Notes: generated by a model from the sequence alone, not told the origin. 64,000 bases of DNA from Peribacillus tepidiphilus (GCF_009466385.1 NZ_WIAQ01000001.1:62001-126000), one strand, 5' to 3'. Positions 25,244 through 34,840 are shown, counted from the first letter of the stretch. Numbers and translations: made by a program.

Positions 25244-25458
25244 AATAGAAATGCGGAAAGCGCCCGCTTAGCTCTTGTTAAATGAACGTCGACTAAAAGC
25301 TGCCACGTCCTGTGGCAAACGTCGACATCACGACATCCTGTCGAAGCAATGTTCTTCACCCGAAGAAGTCCAAAGACTTCGCAGGGGGAAGGTTATTTTA
25401 CCCGAAGAGCTGGCGCTTGGAGCTGGACAATAGAAATGCGGAAAGCGCCCGCTTAGCT
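25244..25458. repeat. Interspersed Bacillaceae repeat bounded by 30-bp direct repeats
   Basis: The dinG-panD gap holds a non-coding repeat of the GCGGAAAGCGCCCG type seen between genes in many Bacillus genomes. An identical 30-bp sequence (containing TGCGGAAAGCGCCCGCTTAG) occurs at 25244-25273 and 25429-25458. Between them are a strong hairpin with GTCGAC ends and inner GCCAC/GTGGC (about 25288-25327), a CCCGAAGA motif that occurs twice, and a GCGCTTGGAGCTGGACAA block. No reading frame or ribosome binding site is supported. The function is unknown. Confidence 0.75.
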
Positions 25459-25470
25459 AAGGAATAAAAA

Positions 25471-25518
25471 AGTACCTAGTCTCCCTATTTTAGCCTTTAT
25501 GAAGGGAAATTAGGTACT
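25471..25518 (-). terminator. Terminator of the panBCD operon
   Basis: On the minus strand AGTACCTA-x2-TCCC / GGGA-x3-TAGGTACT with T-rich sequence following, 12 nt past the panD stop. Confidence 0.75.
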
Positions 25519-25529
25519 GCTTAACTGTT

Positions 25530-25916
25530 TTACATCATCACAGTAGCTTCCGGTTCATACGAAAGCATTTCCTTGATTTTGTTGTTTTCATCCATAATCG
25601 CCACTTTTGGCTTGTGATCCTTTGCTTTTTCCTCTGGAACAAGAACATAGGATATGATGATTACGATATCATCCGGTTGAACAAGTCTGGCAGCAGCGCC
25701 ATTTAAACATATTACGCCACTTCCTCTTTCCCCTGGGATAATATACGTTTCAAATCGAGCACCATTATTATTGTTAACAATCGTTACTTTTTCATTGGGC
25801 AGCATACCGACAGCATCTAAAATATCCTGGTCAATCGTAACGCTGCCAACATAATTTAAATTTGCTTCTGTTACACGAGCACGATGTATTTTTCCGTTCA
25901 TCATCGTTCTAAACAT
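25530..25916 (-). CDS. panD: Aspartate 1-decarboxylase proenzyme
   Basis: Makes beta-alanine from aspartate for pantothenate and CoA synthesis. The 128-residue proenzyme cleaves itself between G24 and S25 ([10 protein letters not shown]); S25 becomes the pyruvoyl cofactor. Catalytic Y58 is in the [12 protein letters not shown] region and the [12 protein letters not shown] block is conserved. AGGAGG precedes the ATG. It is the last gene of panB-panC-panD, 62 nt after panC. Confidence 0.96.
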   Translation of the reverse strand: MFRTMMNGKIHRARVTEANLNYVGSVTIDQDILDAVGMLPNEKVTIVNNNNGARFETYIIPGERGSGVICLNGAAARLVQPDDIVIIISYVLVPEEKAKDHKPKVAIMDENNKIKEMLSYEPEATVMM

Positions 25917-25978
25917 GATCCATTCCTCCTAATGACTGATCAACTATTTGCACACTTTGTTTCAGAAATGCAGCGTGG

Positions 25979-26824
25979 TTATACGTTGATGATTACATTG
26001 TCTATTAATCTAGCTTTTGTGAATTTCACCGCAATGGCAAGAATGATTTTTCCTTTCAGTTCTTCGAGTTTTTTCAATTCTGGGTAAGAATAGATTTCAA
26101 CATAATCGATTTCCCCTGAAGTATGTTCTTGTATGTGCTTTCGAACAGCTTCCATCACTTTTGCTGGATTATGCTCACCGTTTTCAATAAGCTCTTTTCC
26201 TTTAAGTAAGCTTTGGTACAGCTCCTTCGCTTCAAAACGCTCTTTTTCAGATAAATATACGTTTCTTGAGCTTTTCGCTAATCCATCTTCTTCCCGTACA
26301 GTTTCAACAGGGACAATCTCCAGCGGAAAATTGAAATCCCTTACCAGCCCTTCAACAACGGCTACTTGCTGGGCATCCTTCAGGCCGAAATAAGCTTTAT
26401 GTGGCATTACGATGTGAAAGAGCTTTGTTAATACGGTTGCTACTCCATCAAAATGACCTGGTCTTGATTTACCGCATAAAACATCAGTACGGTCAGTTAC
26501 CATCACTTTTACCGACATGTCATTCGGATACATTTCCTGAACTGTTGGATAAAAAATGTAATCGACCCCAGCTTCTTTCGCAATTTTTTCATCTCGTTCA
26601 ATATCTCTTGGATAACGGTCGAAATCTTCATTGGGTCCAAATTGTAACGGATTCACAAAAATACTTAATACAACAATATCATGATGTGATCTCGCTTCGT
26701 TTAAAAGCTTTTGATGTCCTTCATGTAAATAGCCCATCGTGGGAACAAATCCAATAGATTTCCCACTGGTTCTTATCTCGCTAACTAGACTTTGCATTTC
26801 TTTGGCTGAGGTAATAATGTTCAT
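25979..26824 (-). CDS. panC: Pantothenate synthetase
   Basis: Joins pantoate and beta-alanine with ATP to make pantothenate, through a pantoyl-adenylate. The 281-residue protein has the nucleotidyltransferase fold with [14 protein letters not shown] (HIGH-like motif), [20 protein letters not shown] for pantoate binding, YFGLKDAQQ, and the KMSKS-like KSSRNVYLS. The start ATG overlaps the panB stop by 4 nt (ATGA), so translation is coupled. Confidence 0.96.
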   Translation of the reverse strand: MNIITSAKEMQSLVSEIRTSGKSIGFVPTMGYLHEGHQKLLNEARSHHDIVVLSIFVNPLQFGPNEDFDRYPRDIERDEKIAKEAGVDYIFYPTVQEMYPNDMSVKVMVTDRTDVLCGKSRPGHFDGVATVLTKLFHIVMPHKAYFGLKDAQQVAVVEGLVRDFNFPLEIVPVETVREEDGLAKSSRNVYLSEKERFEAKELYQSLLKGKELIENGEHNPAKVMEAVRKHIQEHTSGEIDYVEIYSYPELKKLEELKGKIILAIAVKFTKARLIDNVIINV

Positions 26825-27657
26825 TTTTTTCCTCCGTATAATACTGAAATCTCCTGTTCATTCATGGTGAATGTATGTTTCTCTTCTGGGAATTGAAGCT
26901 GTTTCACTTCACTCACATACTCCGTAAGAGCCTTGTAAATTTCATCGTTGACGTTCCCATATTTTTTCACAAATTTTGGAACACGGTCTACTCCGTAATT
27001 CACGACATCATGGAATACAAGGACCTGTCCGTCTGTTTCTTTTCCGGCCCCAATTCCAATCGTTGGAATCGAGAGTTCTTCTGTTACCATTTGGGCTACT
27101 TGATAAGGTACGCATTCTAATACAAGAGCAAGCGCTCCGGCTTCTTCGCATTTTTTGGCATCCTCTAGCAATTGTTTTGCCGCTTCTGCATTCTTACCTT
27201 GTACCTTATAGCCGCCAAGTACTCCAACGGATTGCGGGGTCAGTCCCAAATGAGCAACAACAGGGATTCCAGCCTTTGTCATGGCAGAAATTCTATATAA
27301 TACCTCATCAGCCCCTTCGACTTTAACAGCGTCTGCTCCGCCTTCTTGAATCAGTCTGGCTGCATTTTTCAACGTTTCATCCACAGACAAGTGATAAGAC
27401 ATGAACGGCATATCTGTCACGACAAACGTGTTTTTGGCTCCTCTTTTAACAGCCTTTGTATGGTGAATCATATCTTCGATTGTGACTGGGATCGTTGATG
27501 CATATCCGAGTACAACCATTCCTAAAGAATCGCCGACAAGAATCATATCTACCCCTGCTGCTTCCGCTAGCTTCGCAGATGGATAATCATATGCCGTCAG
27601 CATCACAATTTTTTCGCCTTGCTCTTTCATTTTTAAAAATTGACTAGAAAGCTTCAT
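26821..27657 (-). CDS. panB: 3-methyl-2-oxobutanoate hydroxymethyltransferase
   Basis: First committed step of pantothenate synthesis: transfers a hydroxymethyl group from methylene-THF to 2-oxoisovalerate to give ketopantoate. The 278-residue TIM-barrel enzyme has [32 protein letters not shown] (metal Asp), [14 protein letters not shown] and [18 protein letters not shown]. It is first in panBCD. A structured leader with an intrinsic terminator (27718-27860) lies between promoter and gene, pointing to attenuation-type control. Confidence 0.96.
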   Translation of the reverse strand: MKLSSQFLKMKEQGEKIVMLTAYDYPSAKLAEAAGVDMILVGDSLGMVVLGYASTIPVTIEDMIHHTKAVKRGAKNTFVVTDMPFMSYHLSVDETLKNAARLIQEGGADAVKVEGADEVLYRISAMTKAGIPVVAHLGLTPQSVGVLGGYKVQGKNAEAAKQLLEDAKKCEEAGALALVLECVPYQVAQMVTEELSIPTIGIGAGKETDGQVLVFHDVVNYGVDRVPKFVKKYGNVNDEIYKALTEYVSEVKQLQFPEEKHTFTMNEQEISVLYGGKK

Positions 27658-27723
27658 CTATTCTTCCTCCTTTTTTGCAGAGGAGACGAAACGGTTCTTT
27701 CGTATTGATGGAAACATACAAAA

Positions 27724-27751
27724 AGGATCCTTCTAAAGGCAGAAGGATCCT
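27724..27751 (-). terminator. Intrinsic terminator in the panB leader
   Basis: On the minus strand AGGATCCTTCT-GCCTTT-AGAAGGATCCT followed by TTTTGT. It lies 67-94 nt ahead of the panB start, in the same direction, about 110 nt after the predicted transcription start. Confidence 0.85.
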
Positions 27752-27860
27752 AATGATGTCATAAGTTTCATCCCTCTGTCCCGGTCCAAATTTATGGATC
27801 TAGGCAGAACTATTTTTTAGCGTTCGTAAGTAACGGTGCAGTTCCCGAAAGATACTACCC
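27752..27860 (-). ncRNA. Candidate tandem pan RNA motif (cis-regulatory leader of panBCD)
   Basis: The pan motif, described by comparative genomics, is a single stem with two bulged adenines, often in tandem, in the 5' leaders of pantothenate genes. Two such stems can be drawn. The 27835-27860 one pairs GGGTAGT with ACTGC-A-CC (extra A on the 3' arm) around a short UC/GA stem after an unpaired A. The 27774-27809 one pairs TTCTGCC with GG-A-CAGAG and GATCC with GGACC around an A/C mismatch. The predicted start of the RNA coincides with the first stem. The fold was drawn by hand, and the ligand of pan RNAs is not established. Confidence 0.55.
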
Positions 27861-27866
27861 AAGGTT

Positions 27867-27872
27867 ATTATA
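27867..27872 (-). promoter_or_regulatory. -10 box of the panBCD promoter
   Basis: A perfect TATAAT on the minus strand, which would start transcription near 27860, at the first leader stem. The -35 region (about 27889-27895) is a poor match. Confidence 0.5.
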
Positions 27873-27930
27873 CAACATTCAAATTATGAATACTATCTTA
27901 AAAATCTGACTGTTGACAAGCACTCGGATT

Positions 27931-28923
27931 CTACAAAATATCAATGTCCGCAGAATAGATGGAATGAACGATGCCTTCTCGATCTTTCACTAACAAAACT
28001 CCTTCATCCGTAATCCCTAATGCTTGTCCTCTAATCACACTTTGCAAGGTAGTGGCAGTAATCTCCTTGCCGATCGAGATCGCGTAGCTTTCCCAAAGCA
28101 GCTTAATCGGTGCGAATCCTTTTTGTAAATACATTTCATATAAGGTTTCAAGCTTGAGCAGTAATGTCTGTACAAAAGAAGAGCGTACCTGTTTTTCACC
28201 GGTCTCGATCATCAATGACGTAGCTTTTTGTTGAAGTTCTTCTGGAAAATCCTCTTTTGACTGGTTGACGTTGATTCCCATTCCAATAATGACGGAATGG
28301 ATCCTGTCAGCTTCGGCTTGAAGCTCGGTCAAAATACCTGTTACTTTCTTACCGTTGATGAGAACATCATTCGGCCATTTGATTTGCGGTGTTACATTTG
28401 TCGTGTCCTCCATGGCTTGGACAACAGCAACAGCTGCCAATAGGGTAAGCTGAGGAGCTTTATGAATCGGGATATTAGGCTTTAGTATGATACTCATCCA
28501 AATGCCCGTATACTTTGGAGAATGCCAGATTCTTGACATTCGACCCTTCCCCATCGTTTGTTCGTCCGCTATAACGATGGTACCTTCAGGAGCTCCTTCG
28601 TTTGCTAAAGAGTGAGCAATTTTTTGCGTCGAATCCAAGCTTTCGTAATAATAAATTTCTCTGCCAAGCGTTTTGGTTTTTAATCCTAAACGAATTTCAT
28701 TTTCTGTCACTCTCTCAGGAGCTTTGTTGATCCGATACCCCTTTTTCCTGACAGCCTCCAGTTCAAAGCCTTCTTTTCTCAGCTCTTCAATGTGCTTCCA
28801 TACAGCTGTTCTTGAACAGCCAATATAATCTGCCATCTCTTGTCCTGAAATAAACTCTCCCTTATGTTTCGAAAAAAGCTCCAGCATTTTTTTTCTTACA
28901 TCCGTTTGCAATTTTCCCACCAC
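27931..28923 (-). CDS. birA: Biotin-protein ligase / biotin operon repressor BirA
   Basis: Bifunctional: activates biotin and attaches it to biotin carboxyl carrier proteins, and represses biotin synthesis genes. The 330-residue product has an N-terminal winged HTH (about 10-65, GQEMADYIGCSRTAVWKHIEEL), a central ligase domain with SLDSTQKIAHSLANEGAPEG, the biotin loop GKGRMSRIWHSP and KWPNDVLINGKKVTGIL, and a small C-terminal SH3-like domain. Its start overlaps the end of cca by 28 nt. Targets are likely elsewhere, since no bio gene is in the window. Confidence 0.95.
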   Translation of the reverse strand: MVGKLQTDVRKKMLELFSKHKGEFISGQEMADYIGCSRTAVWKHIEELRKEGFELEAVRKKGYRINKAPERVTENEIRLGLKTKTLGREIYYYESLDSTQKIAHSLANEGAPEGTIVIADEQTMGKGRMSRIWHSPKYTGIWMSIILKPNIPIHKAPQLTLLAAVAVVQAMEDTTNVTPQIKWPNDVLINGKKVTGILTELQAEADRIHSVIIGMGINVNQSKEDFPEELQQKATSLMIETGEKQVRSSFVQTLLLKLETLYEMYLQKGFAPIKLLWESYAISIGKEITATTLQSVIRGQALGITDEGVLLVKDREGIVHSIYSADIDIL

Positions 28924-30092
28924 CGCTTAATATCGCTCAAACTGTTTTCAACTTGACCTTCTAAAACACCGTCCAATATGAAGTTTAATTCTTCCTTCAC
29001 CCAAGGACCGCCTTTTTTCTTTGTCCAATCCATCAAGTCTTTTCCAGATACTGCGAGCTCCTTGATCGTATGAATGGAAAGACCGTTCCACATTTTTTGT
29101 AATACATCTAAAGAAGACTCAAGCTCTTTATTTTTCAATACGCAGTAAAGTCTTTCAATCCGTTGTGCCCTTGTTAAACCTTGTTCAAAGAGAGAATACC
29201 TTGTCAATATTTCATTCTCTCTTTTTCTAACTCCTTCTAAAATCAAATGGATTTCCTTCATTTTCTTAACGGGAAGCTTCCATTTTCTTAGAAAATCATT
29301 GGTTTGTGTTACAGACAGCACATAAAGCAGCAATGCCCATCTTTCCTCAACGCCTTGTAGTCTAGAAAAAGGATCATTTGAAAACTCAAGCAGCGCAGCA
29401 TCCAGGTTTTTTAATCCTGGCAAATATTCATGTAATCTTCCCTCAATTGCTAATTTCAGAGCATTAGTAGCTTCGTTCCCCAGAAGCAGCTTTTCAAATT
29501 CAGACCTGATTCTTTCCACTGCGATATAAGAGAGAAGGTGTGCATTTTTCTTTAATGATTGAAACGTTTCATGATCTATTGTAAACCCTAGCTGGCTTAC
29601 AAAGCGGATGGCTCTCATCATCCTCAGAGCATCCTCGTTGAATCTTTCATCAGGATTTCCGACAGTCTTGATCTTTTTTTCCGATAAAGAACGCTTCCCT
29701 CCAAAAGGATCGATTACTTTCCCATCTTTATTCATAGCGATTGCATTGATGGTAAAATCTCTTCTTTTTAAATCTTCCTCTAGAGACCTAATGAATTCTA
29801 CTTTTTTTGGATGGCGATAATCCTCATATTCACCTTCGGCACGATATGTCGTGATTTCATAGCCTTCTCCTTCATGAATGACTAAAACTGTCCCATGTTC
29901 AATCCCTACATCCACTGTTTTAGGAAAGATCCTCTTGATTTCATCGGGAGTGGCTGAAGTGGCAATATCAATGTCATGGATGGGCTTGCCAAGGATATAG
30001 TCCCTCACAGAACCTCCAACGAAAAATGCTTCATAGCCAGCATCCTCTATTTTTTTCATTACTGGATAAGCCTGCATAAATTTTTGATCCAT
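28896..30092 (-). CDS. cca: CCA tRNA nucleotidyltransferase
   Basis: Builds or repairs the 3' CCA end of tRNAs without a template. The 398-residue class II nucleotidyltransferase has FFVGGSVRDYILG, the metal pair in DIDIAT, RRDFTINAIAMNKDG, the nucleotide-selecting block NEDALRMMRAIRF, and a helical tail. The ATG at 30092 aligns best with B. subtilis Cca; a GTG one codon earlier is also possible. The start overlaps the bshA stop, and the 3' end overlaps birA. Confidence 0.95.
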   Translation of the reverse strand: MDQKFMQAYPVMKKIEDAGYEAFFVGGSVRDYILGKPIHDIDIATSATPDEIKRIFPKTVDVGIEHGTVLVIHEGEGYEITTYRAEGEYEDYRHPKKVEFIRSLEEDLKRRDFTINAIAMNKDGKVIDPFGGKRSLSEKKIKTVGNPDERFNEDALRMMRAIRFVSQLGFTIDHETFQSLKKNAHLLSYIAVERIRSEFEKLLLGNEATNALKLAIEGRLHEYLPGLKNLDAALLEFSNDPFSRLQGVEERWALLLYVLSVTQTNDFLRKWKLPVKKMKEIHLILEGVRKRENEILTRYSLFEQGLTRAQRIERLYCVLKNKELESSLDVLQKMWNGLSIHTIKELAVSGKDLMDWTKKKGGPWVKEELNFILDGVLEGQVENSLSDIKRWWENCKRM

Positions 30093-31237
30093 CACGATTC
30101 GTAACCCTTTCGAGGATTCATTACATCATAGTAAATTTCTTCATATTGAGAGATTATTGTACTTGATTTAAATTTTGATTGAACAGTACGAACGGCCGCG
30201 TCTGAAAAGGATTGATGCAGTACTGGATCGCTCAACAGGGCAATAGATTTTTGACTAATATCTTGAATATCACCCAATTCGCATAAATACCCTGTAACAC
30301 CATCTTCTATTACTTCAGGAATCCCTCCGATATTGGTACCAATGCAAGGTACACCACAAGCCATTGCCTCCAGCAAAACTAATCCGAAACTCTCTTTTTC
30401 AGACAAGAGAAGCATTAGATCGCTTATCGAATACAATTCTTCCAGATTATCCTGCTTCCCTAACAATAATACGTGCTGATCTAATCCTAGCTCTCTCACA
30501 AGCTTGCAAACAACTATTATCTCTGGTCCATCTCCAACAAGCAACAGCTTAGAGGGAACTTTTTTATGTATATGGGCGAATGCAGACACTACATCCCTTA
30601 CCCTTTTGACAGCCCTAAAATTGGATACGTGGATGATGACTTTTTCATCATTTTTAATCCCAAACTCTTCTTTTAAATGGTGTGAATCGATCTTTTTATA
30701 GATGTTTTCATCAATGAAATTGTAGACCGTTTTAATTTCTTTATCGGGTGCAATCAATTGTTCTGTTTGTTTTACTAACGATTTGGATACAGCCGTTACA
30801 CCATCTGATTTTTCGATCCCGAATTTTATTAGCTCAGTTAATGAAGGATCATAGCCTAAAACCGTTATATCCGTTCCATGAAGCGTGGTCACAATTTTTA
30901 CATTGTTGCCGATCATTTGCTTTGCCAGGATGGCGCAAACGGCATGAGGAATGGCGTAATGTACATGAAGGATATCAAGCTGTTCCCGTTTCGCTACTTC
31001 TGCCATTTTACTTGCCAGTGCTAAGTCATATGGCGGATATTGAAAAACGGAATATTGATTGACCTCTACTTGGTGATAAAAGATATTTGGATACATTTTT
31101 TTTAGTCGAAATGGCATGCTTGATGAAATAAAATGTATTTCATGCCCTTTTTCAGCTAGCAGCTTACCAAGTTCCGTTGCCACAACCCCCGAACCGCCTA
31201 CTGTCGGGTAGCAAGTTATTCCAATTTTTAGCTTCAT
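30092..31237 (-). CDS. bshA: Bacillithiol biosynthesis glycosyltransferase BshA
   Basis: GT4 enzyme that adds GlcNAc from UDP-GlcNAc to L-malate, the first step of bacillithiol synthesis. The 381 residues have the GT-B fold: [19 protein letters not shown] near the N-terminus, the middle [14 protein letters not shown], and the sugar-nucleotide site [22 protein letters not shown] with the E-x7-E motif. It overlaps bshB1 by 4 nt and cca by 1 nt. In B. subtilis this pair was called ypjH and ypjG. Confidence 0.95.
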   Translation of the reverse strand: MKLKIGITCYPTVGGSGVVATELGKLLAEKGHEIHFISSSMPFRLKKMYPNIFYHQVEVNQYSVFQYPPYDLALASKMAEVAKREQLDILHVHYAIPHAVCAILAKQMIGNNVKIVTTLHGTDITVLGYDPSLTELIKFGIEKSDGVTAVSKSLVKQTEQLIAPDKEIKTVYNFIDENIYKKIDSHHLKEEFGIKNDEKVIIHVSNFRAVKRVRDVVSAFAHIHKKVPSKLLLVGDGPEIIVVCKLVRELGLDQHVLLLGKQDNLEELYSISDLMLLLSEKESFGLVLLEAMACGVPCIGTNIGGIPEVIEDGVTGYLCELGDIQDISQKSIALLSDPVLHQSFSDAAVRTVQSKFKSSTIISQYEEIYYDVMNPRKGYES

Positions 31238-31947
31238 AATGTTTCACCTAACAAATCATGTGTAAGCACAAGTGGTTTTTTACTTAAAAAACCTTCCGCG
31301 TATTTCACGCCAGCTTCTTTTCCGAACAACCTTTCTCTTGCTTCTACACTTTCTATATAACCATTAACTAACGGTGTCTCATAGGTTGTTTCGTTTCTTT
31401 CGAATTGGCTTTTATAAGCTCTTAAACTTTCGAGCTTTGATTCCATCTCTTCCGAAATGTCGATTAAGAAATGAGGCTTGTGAAAGCCGTTTATCATATA
31501 AAAGAACAAATTCTTGATCCGGTGAGGCGGTAGGTTTTCCGGATCTTGATATTTTCTGACTGCAGCGGAAAAGGCAGCCTCTTCAACTAAACGTGCACAA
31601 TTCCCGTGATCTGGATGACGGTCCTCAAAATAGGGCACGAAAATTAAAGTAGGTTTGTATTTACGGATTATCGACGTTATTTTAGCAATGTATTCTTCTT
31701 TCATAAAAAGTCCACGATCTGGTAAATCTAAACAAACCCTTTCCTCAATACCTAAAATATCTCCCGCTATCTTTGCCTCTATTTTGCGGTTTTCAACTGT
31801 ACCGTTTGAGGACATTTCAGCCTGGGTCAAGTCGCAGATCACAATTCTTTTACCTTGTTTGGCATATTTTGCGATTGTGCCTGCCATGCCAATTTCAACG
31901 TCATCGGCATGGGCACCAAAGGCAAGGATATCTACTCTATTACTCAT
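31234..31947 (-). CDS. bshB1: Bacillithiol biosynthesis deacetylase BshB1
   Basis: Zinc-dependent deacetylase of the PIG-L/LmbE family that removes acetate from GlcNAc-malate, the second step of bacillithiol synthesis. The 237-residue enzyme has the metal motif [16 protein letters not shown] (H-x-x-D-D) and the third ligand in [14 protein letters not shown]. It overlaps bshA by 4 nt and mgsA by 8 nt. The third enzyme, BshC, is not in the window and in B. subtilis lies elsewhere. Confidence 0.95.
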   Translation of the reverse strand: MSNRVDILAFGAHADDVEIGMAGTIAKYAKQGKRIVICDLTQAEMSSNGTVENRKIEAKIAGDILGIEERVCLDLPDRGLFMKEEYIAKITSIIRKYKPTLIFVPYFEDRHPDHGNCARLVEEAAFSAAVRKYQDPENLPPHRIKNLFFYMINGFHKPHFLIDISEEMESKLESLRAYKSQFERNETTYETPLVNGYIESVEARERLFGKEAGVKYAEGFLSKKPLVLTHDLLGETL

Positions 31948-32359
31948 TTTTTTCTCCGTTTTTTCTTCTAATAATATTTCTCCAGTTAAGGTCTCCTCTT
32001 TTCAGACCGTGTATAAGCATTTCAGCTGTACCCATATTGGTAGCTAGCGGAACAGCATACACATCACACAAACGAACGAGAGCTGTGATATCAGGCTCGT
32101 GAGGTTGAGCGGTTAGAGGATCACGGAAGAAAAACACCATATCCATTTCATTTCTGGCAACCAACGCTCCAATTTCCTGATCCCCTCCAAGGGGACCTGA
32201 TTGAAAACGATGAATTTTCAGCTTTGTCGCCTCATGGATTTTTAATCCTGTTGTACCAGTAGCGAATAACGTGTGTTCTGCAAAAATGTTTCGATAAGCT
32301 GTAACAAATGTGATTAAATCTTCTTTCATACGATCATGTGCAATTAATGCGATATTCAT
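31940..32359 (-). CDS. mgsA: Methylglyoxal synthase
   Basis: Converts dihydroxyacetone phosphate to methylglyoxal and phosphate, a bypass for phosphosugar stress. The 139-residue enzyme has [20 protein letters not shown] (phosphate binding), [12 protein letters not shown], and the [14 protein letters not shown] block with catalytic Asp and His. Its product is detoxified by bacillithiol-dependent routes in Bacillus, which fits its place beside bshB1 and bshA. It lies 13 nt after dapB. Confidence 0.95.
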   Translation of the reverse strand: MNIALIAHDRMKEDLITFVTAYRNIFAEHTLFATGTTGLKIHEATKLKIHRFQSGPLGGDQEIGALVARNEMDMVFFFRDPLTAQPHEPDITALVRLCDVYAVPLATNMGTAEMLIHGLKRGDLNWRNIIRRKNGEKNE

Positions 32360-32372
32360 ATTGGCCTCTCCT

Positions 32373-33173
32373 TTAATCGAGGATGTTTTCTAGACCATAC
32401 ACTAATACGTCAAGCTTCATTACATTTTCAACAGCCATTTTCACGCCAGACATAAAGGAGGCGCGATTATAGGAGTCATGACGAATGGTTAGCGTCTGTC
32501 CTTCTGCACCAAATATGACTTGCTGGTGAGCAATTAAGCCCGGTAGACGAACACTGTGGATGCGCATCCCTTCAATATTGGCTCCTCTAGCCCCACTATG
32601 TGTTTCTTTTTCGTTCGGATGACCTTGCTGTTTTTCTTGTCTCACCTGAGCGATCATATCCGCCGTTTTAACAGCTGTCCCAGATGGAGCGTCTAGCTTC
32701 TTATCATGATGTAGCTCAATAATCTCTACATCCGAAAAATACTTTGCTGCCATTTGAGAGAATTTCATCATGAGAATAGCCCCAACAGCAAAATTTGGAG
32801 CTATGATGCAGCCAAGCTCTTTTTCTTGGCATAATCTGTTAAGCTCTTCTAAATCTTCTTTTGAAAACCCCGTCGTTCCAACTACAGGTCTAACTCCGGA
32901 TTTTAGAGCAGTAACAGCGTGTTTCATCCCCACTTCCGGAGTCGTTAAATCAATTAATACGTCCGGACGTAATTCATGCAAACATTCCTCTATGTCTGAA
33001 TAAATGGGAGCAGAGATTCCGTTAAAACCGTCCAATTCCGAAAGATTGCCTCCGTTATTTTTACGGTCTAACACGCCTACCAATTCAAAATGCTCTGTGT
33101 TATGTACGAGAGATACAGCTTCTTGTCCCATTCTCCCTCTTGGACCTGCTACAACGATTTTTATTTTTTTCAT
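32373..33173 (-). CDS. dapB: 4-hydroxy-tetrahydrodipicolinate reductase
   Basis: NAD(P)H-dependent reductase of the diaminopimelate/lysine pathway, which also feeds peptidoglycan and spore dipicolinate. The 266-residue enzyme has the Rossmann start [39 protein letters not shown], the active-site [18 protein letters not shown] (His pair and Lys) and the C-terminal tetramerisation part. The start ATG at 33173 has GGAG 5-6 nt upstream; 8 more codons in the frame precede it without a better site. It abuts ypjD. Confidence 0.95.
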   Translation of the reverse strand: MKKIKIVVAGPRGRMGQEAVSLVHNTEHFELVGVLDRKNNGGNLSELDGFNGISAPIYSDIEECLHELRPDVLIDLTTPEVGMKHAVTALKSGVRPVVGTTGFSKEDLEELNRLCQEKELGCIIAPNFAVGAILMMKFSQMAAKYFSDVEIIELHHDKKLDAPSGTAVKTADMIAQVRQEKQQGHPNEKETHSGARGANIEGMRIHSVRLPGLIAHQQVIFGAEGQTLTIRHDSYNRASFMSGVKMAVENVMKLDVLVYGLENILD

Positions 33174-33174
33174 C

Positions 33175-33522
33175 TTACTCCAATCCTTTCCCTTCATCTA
33201 TTCTTGTCCATCGATTTTTATCTCGCGTATAAAATTTCTTCATAACGAGATCATGTGCCTCTTGTAAATCAATGTTTAATGAGTTCGCAAAGCAAATCAG
33301 AACAAAAAGCAGATCTCCAAGCTCTTCGATTATTTCTTTTTCTGTCTCGCTTTCTTTTTTTGGCTTTTCCCCGTAATAATGGTTAATTTCCCTTGCTAAC
33401 TCACCCAGCTCTTCTGTCATTCTTGCAAGCATGGCAAGCGGGCTGAAATATCCTTCTTTAAATTGACTGATATATTGGTCCACTTCTTTTTGAAGGGCTT
33501 TCATTGTTTTTTCCTTATTCAT
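33175..33522 (-). CDS. ypjD: MazG-like nucleotide pyrophosphohydrolase YpjD
   Basis: A 115-residue all-alpha NTP pyrophosphohydrolase of the MazG family, likely hydrolysing (d)NTPs or a damaged nucleotide; the exact substrate is not known. The metal-binding EExxE...ExxD pattern is seen in [17 protein letters not shown] and [18 protein letters not shown]. It is the first gene of the minus-strand series ypjD-dapB-mgsA-bshB1-bshA-cca-birA and diverges from ypjC. Confidence 0.92.
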   Translation of the reverse strand: MNKEKTMKALQKEVDQYISQFKEGYFSPLAMLARMTEELGELAREINHYYGEKPKKESETEKEIIEELGDLLFVLICFANSLNIDLQEAHDLVMKKFYTRDKNRWTRIDEGKGLE

Positions 33523-33724
33523 CTAATCATCCTTTTAAAGGTACTGTTTACTCTTACATGTTAGCTAAAACGAAAGGTTATGACAAATGTTTTTCATCTT
33601 TTATAACTCGTTTAAGGAATTTGATTAAGACCATTCGTTTTAAGAGGTGTTGCTCCTTGCTATTTACTTCCTTTATAATTATCAACATTAACGACTGCAA
33701 TATAAACATATTGGAGGAACATTC

Positions 33725-34597
33725 ATGATTTATGGTCTTAGATTAAAAAATATACTATTTATTTTGCTGGGGTCCTGCATTTTTGGATTTGGACTTGTAC
33801 ATTTTAATATGCAAAATAATTTGGCAGAAGGTGGATTTACCGGCATTACACTCATTCTTTATCAGCTTTTCGATATTAATCCATCTTATACCAACTTAAT
33901 TCTAAACATCCCGTTATTTTTTATTGGCTGGAAATTCCTCGGTAGAAATTCTTTTCTCTATACAATGATTGGGACAGTCGCTCTTTCATTCTGGCTGTGG
34001 ATTTTTGAACGCTATCAATTTGAAATCAATTTACATAATGATTTGATGCTAGTAGCACTATTTGCTGGAGGCTTTATCGGAATTGGATTGGGAATCATTT
34101 TCCGTTATGGAGGCACAACTGGCGGCGTGGATATAATCGCAAGGCTTGCTCAGCAATATATCGGATGGAGCATGGGAAAGACCATGTTTTTGTTTGACGC
34201 GGCAGTTATTACGTTATCATTGTTAACATACTTAGATTACAGAGAAGGAATGTATACTCTTGTCGCCGTTTTTGTTGGTACAAGAGTCATTGACTTTATG
34301 CAGGAAGGATCCTATTCTGCAAGAGGAGCCATGATTATCAGTGAAAGAAATGATGAAATCGCTGATAAAATTATGAACGAAATGGGCCGAGGCGTTACTG
34401 TTCTAAAAGGATATGGCTCCTTTACTAAGAATGAACGGGAAGTCCTGTACTGTGTTGTAGGAAAAAACGAAATTGTTCGATTAAAAAATGCCATTACCTC
34501 CGTTGATCCACACGCATTCGTTTCCGTCACATTTGTCCATGATGTATTAGGTGAAGGGTTCACTCTTGATGAAAACAAAAATCCGATCGAGCGATAA
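33725..34597 (+). CDS. ypjC: YitT family membrane protein YpjC (DUF2179)
   Basis: A 290-residue integral membrane protein. The N-terminal part has five or six spans (about residues 9-30, 48-68, 72-92, 105-127, 150-170), including the GGTTGGVDIIARL signature. A soluble C-terminal DUF2179 domain (about 205-285, GAMIISERNDEIADKIM to VSVTFVHDVLGEGF) resembles a small ligand-binding fold. The family's function is unknown. TTGGAGG precedes the ATG. It is the only plus-strand gene here and is closed by a hairpin. Confidence 0.9.
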   Translation: MIYGLRLKNILFILLGSCIFGFGLVHFNMQNNLAEGGFTGITLILYQLFDINPSYTNLILNIPLFFIGWKFLGRNSFLYTMIGTVALSFWLWIFERYQFEINLHNDLMLVALFAGGFIGIGLGIIFRYGGTTGGVDIIARLAQQYIGWSMGKTMFLFDAAVITLSLLTYLDYREGMYTLVAVFVGTRVIDFMQEGSYSARGAMIISERNDEIADKIMNEMGRGVTVLKGYGSFTKNEREVLYCVVGKNEIVRLKNAITSVDPHAFVSVTFVHDVLGEGFTLDENKNPIER

Positions 34598-34633
34598 AAA
34601 AAGAGGAAAGTTTATCCTGACCACTTCACGAAA

Positions 34634-34659
34634 AAAACCTGTGCAAAAGCACAGGTTTT
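34634..34659. terminator. Terminator hairpin after ypjC (copy 1)
   Basis: AAAACCTGTGC-AAAA-GCACAGGTTTT, a perfect 11-bp stem, 37 nt past the ypjC stop. A second copy lies at 34817-34840. Confidence 0.8.
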
Positions 34660-34688
34660 AGAGTGTAGAAAAAGTATATTTCATGCAC

Positions 34689-34819
34689 TTTCAGACTGAT
34701 TGAAAACGCTTGTCAGTCGAGGAATGAACCCGTGCGAGGAGCGGAGTTACCATAGACGGTAATGAGCACCGGAGGAGGGTTCGTGACGAAGAATGCGAGC
34801 GTTTGTCAACAGTCTGAAA
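34689..34819. repeat. Interspersed repeat with terminal inverted repeats, 131 bp
   Basis: The element begins TTTCAGACTG and ends CAGTCTGAAA, with the similarity continuing inward (TTGAAAACGCTTG versus TTGACAAACGCTCG on the other strand). The interior is GC-richer, with GAGCGGAG, CATAGACGGTAATG and GGAGGAGGGTTCGTGACGA, a sequence type repeated between genes in many Bacillus genomes. It has no supported reading frame. It is enclosed by two copies of the same terminator hairpin. It resembles a small non-autonomous element or a structured repeat of unknown function. Confidence 0.7.
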
Positions 34820-34840
34820 CCTGTGCAAAAGCACAGGTTT
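34817..34840 (-). terminator. Terminator hairpin after yugP (copy 2)
   Basis: AAACCTGTGC-AAAA-GCACAGGTTT, the same hairpin as copy 1. It abuts the yugP stop codon and would end the ypjA-ypjB-yugP transcript. Confidence 0.75.

Noticed and set aside
34600-34840. Duplicated hairpins around a repeat considered as a minimal CRISPR array
   Set aside because: Only two copies, far apart, palindromic with T-runs typical of terminators, no cas genes nearby.
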